DNA from: Eumeta japonica
Taxonomy: Eukaryota; Arthropoda; Insecta; Lepidoptera; Psychidae
Direction of reading: 5' to 3'
Length of the DNA: 64,000 nucleotides
Assembly: GCA_005406025.1 (NCBI GenBank)
Contig: BGZK01001463.1
Span: 1-64,000 of the forward strand
The notes below the pieces were generated by a model. It had not been told where the DNA came from and made no database searches. It worked only from the letters and a program-made list of their open reading frames with translations. The position numbers and the translations under genes are program-made. Of the stretch, positions 50,101-62,100 are shown in pieces (positions within the stretch are counted from its first letter, which is position 1; each line of letters starts with the position of its first letter).

Positions 50101-53100
50101 CGACCTATTTAACGTAGATGTCGCGCGAATTACTAATTTAATATTCACATTAACTCGTATTAAAACAAGTGTCCGTCGCCAGGAGGGTGTTCGGCTACAG
50201 CACGCTGCTGGCCAGCGCCCTGACGCTGCTGACGCCGGCGTCCGCCGCCGCCGGCTTCGGCTGGGCGATGGCCCTGCGCGTGGCGCTGGGCTTCCTGCTG
50301 GGCGCCACCTGGCCCGCCATCCTGCCCATGGCGTCCAAGTGGATCCCGCCCACCGACCGCTCCAAGTTCATGTCCAACATGATGGGTGTGTATGAACTCC
50401 TATGTGATATGTAGTTGATCAGTTTGCAACTATATCAATTATTCATCATCAAAGATTATGTAGAGGCTGCCGCCTGTCGGTCTCTGTAATATTTTAAGAG
50501 TACGTTATTAACTAATAAAAATACGTGTTTTAAAAATCTACAGTTATATCTCTATGTGGTTATTATTGTTACCTCTTGATCATTATTATTTATGACTGAA
50601 CTCGGTATAAATATAATTTATCTTTTTGTTGGTCCCTATCGTGTATAAATTACTCTATAAAAATGTATAAACTTATCCACTATAAGTATCGTTCATAAAC
50701 TTTGAGAAGTGTATAATTATCGTCGATTAATTCGATGGCAAATATCGACTAGATTATAAAGAAAATATCGTATTTATATTGCCAATAGCACTTAACGCTT
50801 GCACAAGGGCGACGAGACTAATCCGTATTATGTTCACTCATTATACTCGGGTACGCAGGGAACGCATTGACTACAGAATACTTTACTTATGCATCACGAT
50901 AAAATAGACAATGTATCATCTGTTTGAAGATGGTTATGCCTATGGAATGAAATCGTTTGTCATCGAGATAATTTTAATTTACGGACAAAGAAACATCAGT
51001 ATAAATGGCCACCTATTACCCGGACGCGTGTTCGCAATTAAAATGAATGAGCTAGTAGATTCCTTGGATCGTTCTATCACAACCTTTCATTATTATCATC
51101 ATCATCGATGATTGTGATAGACCGGCGGGCTACCGCGCCGTTCACCTCCAACCTATTCATCTTCGTTACACCGTCGTCCCTGACATGTCAACGAACGTCG
51201 TCACGGGGGCTCGCTCCAAACAAACATCAATTGTTGCGCGTAATCGCTCCGAGTCGTTTCGCGATCGGCGCAAAAACATGGCCGGGGCTCGGCGCGGGCG
51301 TGGTGGCTGACGTCACGCGATCGCCGCGCTGCCATTGGCCGGCGCGCGCGGGCGGTTGCCATGCGCCGGCATGGCGTCCGTTCCGAGAATCGCGCGATTG
51401 TTATTTTTAAATTAAACATAGACAAGACGGTCACGCTCGTGACGTACGCGCAAGGTTACGAAACTTCTATATTCTGTATCTCCGTGGCGAAATCTTCGCG
51501 CGAAACGTTCTGAGACGACATCTCAATAGATATTACCTAAATGTACTAGTTCTTTGAATATTTCATGTTAGATAAATTAAAAATCGTGTTAAATTAAAAT
51601 AGGCAATCATTGAGGACTGCCTATAGAAGTGAAGACTTAAAACTATAACAAGAGTTTTTTTTTCTAGAATTTTTAAATTAATTGCAATATCGAAAATCAA
51701 AATAATCGAAAATAAATTAAAATTAATTTTTAAATTAAAAATTCTCATCTATCAATAGCCTCTATACATGTTTATAAGCTTTATTTATTAAGCAGAACGT
51801 ATGATAGTGCAGTCAATGTGCATATTGTGGTTTGAATCGCTTAACATTTTAATTTAAATAAAACGACAACAATGTTGTAATTCAATTTTCAATTAAATTT
51901 CAAAATAAAACTTGCACATGTATACTAAATTCAAATTTACAGTTAACATTAGCATGTCGGTGATGCGATTTAATATTTTAGTCATACTAAAGTCGCTCAA
52001 CGCCCTTAAGGAACGTTTCACATATTATACGTATATTATAGCATGTCGGTGACGGGTGACGCGAACTCATAATACACCCATCTGAAAATCATCTAAAGTG
52101 CTTATAGAAATTTTCACTTCCAACATGTTATTTCGTTACTGTAGTTAAATTTGTCTTAATCGCCTTTAGAAATCACCAACTGCACAAGATGTAGCATATA
52201 ACTTGGCTCATTGAACGTCAGCCAGTGCGTGTGCGTTGATAGATGCAGAAAAAGAGGATAGGTATGTTTTTGTTACGTATGCAGGTGCGATTACTTAACC
52301 CAGGGTTTCCCAAACTTATTTTTACTGTGACGCCCTTGGGACTTTGCCATTTTTTTACGACGCCTCTCAACTCAGTCCCTAAAAGTATTTACTAATTTTA
52401 GTACTAGGCTAGGGATGTTTGTCAGAATGTGCACGCGCTCACTAAAGTACCCCGTGGCTCACTCGACTCGGTCGCATCGACATGCGACGCCCCCGGGACA
52501 ATGTCGCGACGCACAGTTTGGGAAGCCCTGACTTAACCATTGTTAATCGTTAGAAAAGTTTTAATTCACTCCATCGCCGTTACGGCTCTACGGCTTGAAT
52601 ATTCATGCGCAACAGACGTTTAACTGATATATATATTTTTCCTGTTAGAAGCAGCCCGGATAATCTTAATACTTCCGAACGCCGCGTAACTTATCATTGT
52701 CATTAGCCATTCAAGGTTATGCTCAGTGCGTGTTGCGGGCGGACTTCCTCTTTGCATTACCGGCCATGTGTGTAACGCGAACGCGCCGCTGAGATCATAG
52801 GTATCCTAGGATTCAGGTATTTTCGACTCGTTCATGCCGCACGCCGAGCGTAATGATGCATGCGCTCGGTCAACATCATCATCTGCATCACGTTCATCTT
52901 ATCTAAACGTCTAATCTAAACGTCTAATCTAAACGTTACATTACGTTGTGCGGAGGCGTCGGTTTTATTTAACGGTAAGAGCGGATGTTGCACGTGAAGC
53001 GTACCGTTTTCGATTTTCTTCGATGGAGAATTGTAATATTAATAAATAACGTAGTTTATATTGCACAGATAATAAATTTATGATTTGATAAGATTTTCTA

Positions 53101-56100
53101 GAAGTGACATTGCTTTTGTTGCAAAAGTTTGCAAATAGTGATTAGTCAATAATTGCACAATCACCATCTTTTTGATTTAATATACTTTATAAAATACGAG
53201 TTAAATGATGTTTTTAAATGATGTTTTGTTGATATATTACGATATTATTTAAAAAGGTCGTAAGTTGCATTACTTCTGTATTGATAATTCCAGTACGCAC
53301 ATAAAAAAAAAATTTGGTTGCCTGTAAAGTCGGTATACGGGCGAAAGTTTTACGTGACAACGACTTTGAATGGTAAAATCATTTTAATGTGAATATTCAT
53401 TCGTATAGTAGGAAGAAGGATGAAATAATAGTAACAATTTAAAACATTTATTTATACAAAGAATTATATTTAAAACATTAATTTATACAAAGAATCTCGC
53501 ACTGAATTTCATATTAACAAAATTTTATTTTTACCTTTACACATACATACGTATTTATATACAAATATACATACAATAACTTGCAATACATTTGCAAGCT
53601 ATGCAATTCTCTAGTGCGCGCGCGGCAGACCGATCATAGTTGAGTGGAGAGAGACGCAAGGCATTCGGCGGGCCTCTCTCTCGTTCGGTGACTCATCGTT
53701 ACGTTACCGAGCGTTACACTTTTCAAAGTGACTCCCAGCCGCAACCTAATTTAAGACGTTGTCACGTCAAAAAACATTATTTAGCCGAATGTGATATCAT
53801 TGTTTTTATATTTCGTTTGTGTTTATTTTATCTTTCTTCATTTAATCTTTGTAATACTGAAATCATTTCAAGTTTTACATCAACCAATGTTTCGGGCACG
53901 CGATCCGTTACGGTCCAATCAAAGCGCGTTACTAGAAGAAATAGGTATCGGTAATATTTCATAAGTTAAAAAAATTTGGTTGCCTGTAAAGTCGGTATAC
54001 GGGCGAAAGTTTTACGTGACAACGACTTTGAATGGTAAAATCATTTTAATGTGAATATTCATTCGTATAGTAGGAAGAAGGATGAAATAATAGTAACAAT
54101 TTAAAACATTTATTTATACAAAGAATTATATTTAAAACATTAATTTATACAAAGAATCTCGCACTGAATTTCATATTAACAAAATTTTATTTTTACCTTT
54201 ACACATACATACGTATTTATATACAAATATACATACAATAACTTGCAATACATTTGCAAGCTATGCACTAATTCTCTAGTGCTGCGCGCGCGGCAGACCG
54301 ATCATAGTTGAGTGGGAGAGAGACGCAAGGCATTCGGCGGGCCTCTCTCTCGTTCGGTGACTCATCGTTACGTTACCGAGCGTTACACTTTTTCAAAGTG
54401 ACTCCCAGCCGCAACCTAATTTAAGACGTTGTCACGTCAAAAGACATAATAAGTACTTACCTATGATAAGTGACGTGGGCGTACGAACGAATGGAAAGGG
54501 CCCGCGGGCGCTTGTTTGTAAATCGGAGGTGATAGGTCGCCGTCACCAGCGGAATAATTTGCCGCTTATGCATTTAGCGGGGCGCACCACTCGATGTACC
54601 GGTGCGATAGCGTTTATAATTCTAGTAGTTTAACGATATTTCTCGGATCTGTTGTTTTAAATAATTGAAATTCGGCCCTAAGACGATCGCCTGATACTTA
54701 GGACGTACTGTGCGAGCGCAGACTATCGTTAGATTTGTATATTCAAGTAAATCCTTTGTTGAAAGATCAATTTTTTTTTCTTTTGTTTTTTGTAGTTGCA
54801 CATAAAATTTAAAAAAATCCATTCTCAGAAAAACAATATGCCTCCGCCTGTATATACGTGTTACGTCTGATTCTCAGGTTAACCTGACGTTAACCTTACA
54901 ATATGAGGTTAATCTTATCTCACGACTTGAAAAATCACGAAACATAAGTGCGGAAATAAAATTGTGTATAGAGAGATCTTGCTAGCTTTAGCTAGCGATG
55001 TGACAAATGGATCTCAAAAGATCCATTTATTACATTGACTCGCGTAATCAAAAATGTCTTATCTCATTGAAACTGAAATAAATTATTCATCTCGAGAGTC
55101 GTGCGTATTTAATGATACCGGTCTGGGCTCGCGCTCGGCTAATATTCAATTCATTTATCATCAGTTACAGTTACGTTTTGATGATAATGATTTTGCTAAA
55201 TATTTATAATGTACTAGCTTTCGCCCGCAGTTGCGCTCGCGCGGACGTAGGATAAACTCGCGCGTCTTTTATATCGACCGACGACACGGTGTCCATTACG
55301 ATCTCGATTCAGTTACTGTCCCGGTGTGTTTGTATTTAAATAGCGATTCCATGCGAACAGAATCGAGTGTATAGCTAGCCCCGTCTAAGAGCAGATATGA
55401 AAAATGTACGTAATATAAAAAATAATAGCGAAACGGACACCAAAATTACCCCATATGTTACTCCTGGGTACGAACTATTATCATACCAATTTTCGTCTAA
55501 TTTTGTTATGTAGATTTTGTGCAATTAGCGAACAAACGCACAGATAAAAAAGACAGGAATTCTAGAAACCATTGAAATGTATTCTGTCAACGTCTCTAAT
55601 ATTCAGATTATTTTTTTTCAAATATATTGAATGTACTGATGTTTTGTCTCTATTGTTTCATTATAAATGTGGATAACTACCGGGATTTTAAAGCGAATAA
55701 GGTAACGATATACTGATCTAAAATTAACCGAATTGTGGTGTTATCACTCCAACCGGTTCCAAGAACGTAGCCGGGAGATTCGTACTTATCGGGAAATATG
55801 CCAACTCGATGTTTGTATATTATGCCGATGATTTATAAGTTTATATCGGACATAGGAACGCGGACACGAGTTTTGGGTTTGCTTATAATCGAGCGGGTCA
55901 CACAAAATATTTCACAATTTTGGAGCTTGGTCTTATAAAACAGATACTTTACAAAGCAAAAAGCGATTTGATCGGGCGAAACACTAATATAAAAACGGTG
56001 TGCTGGTCGGACTAGCACACGAAGGGTTCCGTACCATTAAAAACTATTTAAAACTATACAAGTTTAAAGAATATTCTAGTCTAAAACGAGCAGAGCTGCG

Positions 56101-59100
56101 TGGTTATTCGTAGTCTGTAAAGCAGAAGACGCAGCAACAATTTAACGTGCGCCTGACTCAAGTCGGCTGGCTTTTTCTTTATTTAATTTGTTGTTTTACA
56201 TAAGAATATGCATTGTAGTTATACCATTCAGTCGCTTGTATGTGCCTGCCATTGTTGAGATCGATCAATAAACGCCAAAAAACGCATTTCTTGTACGGAG
56301 ACCCCTTTCATTTTTAACTTTATTTTATTTTTATTGTGTGTTGTGATAGCGGAACTAGTAATATAGATTGTGTGACAATTTTAAGTGTCTACTTTTTACG
56401 GTTCAAAAACAGTTCTATGGCAGACTGCCGGACAGACAATGTAGCTTTCATATTGTGTTCGGGCATAGTAATTACTTAACGTACTAATACGGAACCTTAA
56501 AAGGGAACTAGTAACTCAGGATTGCTTTTCAATTAGATTGACAGCATGCCAACATTCTAATTCTGAAATGTTGAGCATTACATTGCCAAGATATACATAA
56601 CAGGTAATCTACGTAATACTATAATCAGTGACGTTTTCCTCATTCCGATGAACAATACATGTATATATAATCAAAATATTCTTTGTAGTGCTTAGTACAC
56701 TCGCCACCAATTAATGTTCCAGTCTTTTAAATGTGTCGATATGCGAACTAAGTACTTTTATAGCAGAAGAGCCGTCAACGTTAGCCGTCCTACTTAGTCA
56801 CTGCGTTGGCGACAATATCCGTTAGCAACCTCCGACCTATATTGCACCGGCATGGGACAATTTCAGATGGAAGTCCTCCAATTTGAAATAAAAAGCCGGG
56901 GAGGGGACGAAGAACCGACACGGCAACAGTCGCAAGTTACGCGTTCGTCCTCGAAGGCCGTCCGGTAATTTCGACAATGAGAACGCGGGCTGCCATTAAA
57001 GGATCCTCGACGTAAGAGGAGAACGTGGGCGCGGCGAAAGCCGGTCTGCCAAGGCGGCTCGTACGAAACGTCGGCCCACGCTCGCCCAACGAATCGGGAC
57101 GTGTGTATACCGCCTTATGCGTTGTGCGCGCATTGAACATATGATGTCAGTCTGTTTGTTTGTCGTTTTGCACCCGCCGGATCTGTGTGTCGGCTAAGTT
57201 GATTGAAGTTTGTAGTTTAACTTTGGAGTTAGTGTTCTTTAATGAAAAATGAGGTTTACAGATTACAGAGCAGTTAAAATTTAGTGTAAGACTATATCGA
57301 TTTCTATATTTTCAAAATGTTTTTTGTTTTATTTCATTGTTGTTTGTGCAAAGCATAGAAAGGCACGTCAAGATCTTTGTGTACTTTTATTTCTATTCTC
57401 GTCAATATATTTATGTTATAATTTATTTTAATTACTTTTTGAGAATTAATTAAAATATAATAACAAGATATTAAAAAAATATGGACTTTCTATACTTAGA
57501 ATCTCTTCCACCATCTCCTTTTAATCTGACATAAAAAAAAGTCACTTTAAAATATAATTTTTCATTCCATATCCTCCTTTTAGTGGGTGTTCGGGCTAAA
57601 AGCCGTTAAAAGGAAGACGTGGAACGCAAAATTTATTTGAATAATACCTTTTTGTTAAATGTAATTTTAAAAGAAGAGGATGAGAGAACTCCTTAGGTCC
57701 TTATCACCTTTTGGTATGGCAGGTTATAAGTTCTTTTGAAATAGTTATATATTTTTTTTGTATTAAGCATTAAGTACATATGTACTTTTATAATTCTTCA
57801 AACGCAATAGATCCGCTTTAAAACTATCCGTCAACGTGATCCAATCACCTTTTTAAACTATTAATGCAATGATTTAAACGCAAATACCGGGTATACTTTT
57901 TCAATTGAAAACGCAGCGAACGCAACGTACGTATACTGTAAAAAAAAAAATCAATGCAAACAATGAGTTTTTAAAGTATGAAATATATGTCTCTGGTACG
58001 ACGACAGAGTTCAACAAAAATAATGTCGAATAAGCAAAAACACGTTTTGTAACCGATTAGGTCACAATTACCAGAATTATGTAAAGCAACATCGCTCGTC
58101 CATGCGATTTTTGATTGTAGATTCTAAGCATGAAATGAATGGCAATAGAATCACCGAGTCTGACATCTGACCCGCATCCTTACGTAACCAAAGACCTGAG
58201 AACGTCCGCGAAGATCGCACGCTCGCGTGTGCATTTGTAGTATTTCTGGATTAGTGTACGGAAGTGTCGCTGCACTGCCCGCGGCAGACACTGCGATACG
58301 ATCTGCTGCTAACTTCAAGTTGGCCATTCGATTCGCTGCACTTCCATTTTGAAGTGTATTGAATTATAGAAGATGCCGATGCGTGTAGCTAATTTGTTGG
58401 TTTAAAAGGAAATATGGATTATGACCTTGAGAAGATCGTATACTAAACTCTAGAAAATGGGAAAACAGTGTGGCCAGTAGAAAATATATGTTTGTTTTTT
58501 TAGGATTCCGAGCCAAAATGGCAAAAACGGAACCCTTATAGTTTCGTCAAGTCCGTCCGTATGTCACAGGTATTTTGCTGAAAAACTACAAGATGTATAT
58601 TGATGAAATTAGGGGCAGAGGTATCTTGTATAAGCTGCTACTTAATTTCGTAGTTAAATAACAATAATAAATATAAAAAACCAATAGAAGCCGAAAAAAT
58701 ATTTTTCAGCAAACATCAATGTATGGTACATATTTAGGCAGTTTTTTTAAAATACACATCAAATTTTCTAAGCAATTTTTTGACTAATTCAATGTTTTCG
58801 ATAATAATCGCTCCGAAAGTAGTAGAAATTGTGTCCCTCCCCTTCTATTTTTTAAACTGTACATTTATAAAATATGAAAAAAATTACAAAGATAATGATT
58901 AATAAATACTTTCAACGAAAATTATTTTGAATCTGATCGGATATACCGTTTTTGAGTCATTGCCGAAAAACTGCGCTTATTAACAAAAGGACGTAAGTGT
59001 CAGAACATATGCTCTTTTGCTGGTGCGTTTTAGTTTGTATTAGTTTAAGAGTAATAGTTGACATACCTACGTACTTGTTTCTCTAGTTATAGGCGATTAA

Positions 59101-62100
59101 AGTGCTTATAACTATTCAGTGCGGGAAACGTGGAAGAAAGTGTAACAACTTAATTTTTTCATCTGTAGTGCATTTCTTTGTAGTGACGGCTCCGGAACCC
59201 CACAGTGAGCATGGTCCGACGTGCTCTTGGCCGGTTTTTTACTGAATGTCGTGATGACCCATGAAGTCACCGGTCATTGGTCTTCGACATAAACATTTGT
59301 TATTTCACTGGTCCACGAGACGATAGGGTTATTCATCTGCCATTTGATTTGCATTCGGATCCCGTTCGGCTGTCTTATGAGACGAAATCGTTTGTAAACA
59401 AAACCTGTTATTAGTTCGTCTGTTGACTTTTACGAGGTAACACAGATATAAGGAAATGTGAATTTTGTGTTTACAGATTCTCAGAGATTTATTAAGGATA
59501 TCATTACTTAAGATTTTAATAGTCTGTGCGCACAATGATATTACAAAAAATATTGTGCCAAATTAAAACGGTGCATTTTAATTTAATAATGATAAGCTGT
59601 TGGCGTACAAGGCAAATTTCGAATATGATAAATCCAAAATGGAGGGTAATTATATTATAAGATTTTTAAACATGGATCATTTCATTCAACATGAGTAGCT
59701 ATACACAATGCACGTACTCATTTATATAAGTATAATTTTATAATAATTGTAATTTATATAAATTATATTTTAATTTTTTGAATAAAACAAATAAATTAAG
59801 TAAATAACCGTAAAACTGTAAAAGGTAAATAATCTAATAGGCGATTATAAAGACATTTTAATTTAATCTCAGACACCGGTATTGTCATGCGATCTGTATT
59901 CTGGATTATCTTTACAAAGATAAGAATGGACCAAGCTGAAGCTGTGCTAATGATGTAGATCAGTCCGATAGATCTTTAAAAGGCGCGTCGAATGATCTAG
60001 CATATAGACATAAATCATTAACATTTTCCTTATGTGCTTCTTCAATTTTCTTACACTCGAAGTCCTTTGAGATGGAACGGCCTTAGTCATTTTTAGTTAT
60101 CTAAGATTTTTTTTGTAACTCATAGTTGAGGCAGATTTTCAGGAAGTGTTTAATTTTAAGACGCGCCAAATTATTTTTTTTTTTGCATTCCTGCCGCCCT
60201 CGAGCTTCAACTTTCACACGACGCGTAATAGGTCTTTTTTGTGTTTGGTCGAAGTCAACGTTAACGTCGGTTTTCCATCGGTATCCGAACGCGTTCTACT
60301 GAGTCTTCTTGAAATTTCAAGCGAACCTCATCGTCCTTTACAGCCTCATCCCTCGGCGCCGCCATCACCATGCCCATCTGCGGATTTCTGATAGCGCACT
60401 TCGGCTGGGAGTCGGCCTTCTATTTTACAGGTACAAAACATCCTCGTATAAAATTTGCATATTGGACAACACACGATACGACCCGTATACCCGATTATCC
60501 AGTCCTGCATTAGATTGTAGTCGTCGATTTTACTATGCATCCTTTCACAAAGGTTGATAATCTTTTCCCCCTGTAAAACCATTTTTCCAAAGAAACCATA
60601 GCCTTTTAAGTAGACGTTTCTGAGAAAAATAGCTTAGGACGTCTACTTAGGAATAAGTATATTTTCAATGATATGATTTTGTTATAGTTACTTTGACAAA
60701 GTTTTCTAAAAGAAGAGGGAGATTATGAATATTTGCGAAAAGATGGCATAATCTAATTCATCCCTGTACATCAAAAAACAAAAAAAAAACTCAACAATTA
60801 CATAATTGCATAAAAGAAATAATTTACACACATTATGTTACCGTAGCCAGTTTGTATCCGACCCTCAATAAATATCACTAATTCCGATCCCTACTCCATT
60901 ATCGGTCTGGCTCCCTTATGTGTTCTAAATGTAGATCGAATTCGATGACGATCGTTGAAAGTGTCGCGGACTCCCCAGGTATAATCGGTCTGATGTGGTC
61001 GGTCGCCTGGTTCGCCGTGGTGTACGACAGCCCGGCGCAGCATCCGCGCATCTCCGAAACGGAGCGGCACTACCTGGAGAAGGCCATCGGAACGGAGTCC
61101 ACCAAGAAAGGGGTGAGTTTATTTGGAACTGTATACAGACGTGAAAGTCGTGTGAGGTTCCCAGTCTCAAACTTAATTGAAAAAATTTATGGGAGGGATT
61201 ACAAGTTAACGCGACAGTATGTAGTTTTCTTTTATAGCATATGCGACGGGTAAACGACCAGGCGAGCCTTCAGAGAGCAAACGGTTGCCGCCACCCACGA
61301 CACTGGTGACTCTAGATCATCTAGGTCATCAGTGCGTTGTCGGTCTCCGAAAGAATAGGATATCTAATGGATGGAGAGTGGGCTACCTGAACTCTCACTC
61401 ACTGGACGAAACGATCAGCGGAAGCTGCTACTTCACGTCTGTAATCTGTGGGAGTGTGGTTTTTTCACAGTATGGCTGCACCACAGAAAAAGTGTCCCAC
61501 TTTTTTTTGAAAATTTAGCAGATAAAATGATGGGTGTACTTAAGGCTATATGAATAATGTAATCTAACCTCTTATTTTGAAATAAAAAAATATGCTGTAG
61601 CGGGTCATACGAATCTGGCGACACCGCAAGTGGACATTTTGAAAAATCTGTTGGGTTCGTGTTAAAAGTTTTTAAGATATCAAAACACCACGAATAGTGG
61701 TTTAATATTTATGGTATTTTGATATTAAGCCTAAAAAATTAATACGCTCTTGTCATAAATAATTATGGACTATCATAAAAAAATCTTAATTTTACTTTTC
61801 AACATCGCCGACACAATATTCAGCCGAGGAAGGTTAATACACGTTTTAAAATGGATTTATCGTGACATCTCAAATCCATATAGATAAGGTCTAATTTGCA
61901 TATAATCTCACAGCGCAGGGGCCTTCAGGTGATATCCTTGCGCGAGGTCGCGATGACACCTAATTTGTTATTCAAACTGCAATTCATTTTATGTCTGTTT
62001 TCGAGTTATGAGGAATACGGAAAACAACCTCGACGCTGTCGATAGGCGGCGCTCGAATGTTACCGAGCCGTCTCGTCCTTAACAGAAAGATTGATGTCTA

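Larger units (their letters stand above)
42900..50182 (+). other. SLC17 intron 3 (7.3 kb)
   Basis: Mostly AT-rich. Holds a hAT MITE, an (AT)n tract, a minisatellite with Helitron-like end, a 21-bp tandem array and a reverse-transcriptase relic. No extra exon recognised. Confidence 0.75.
50386..60343 (+). other. SLC17 intron 4 (10 kb)
   Basis: Holds a CRE/CCAAT GC island, a hAT MITE, a 0.48-kb direct duplication, a Helitron-like end and copy B of the ~750-bp element. GC-rich ORF at 56937-57140 matches no family I know. Confidence 0.75.

Noticed and set aside
55750..55835. Possible second RT relic (frame reading VYYADDL then stop)
   Set aside because: Only the YADD tetrapeptide is present, with no GIPxGS or other supporting motif nearby; chance is likely.
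56937..57140. 67-codon GC-rich minus-strand ORF
   Set aside because: No domain recognised; open frame explained by local GC content, possibly part of a repeat.
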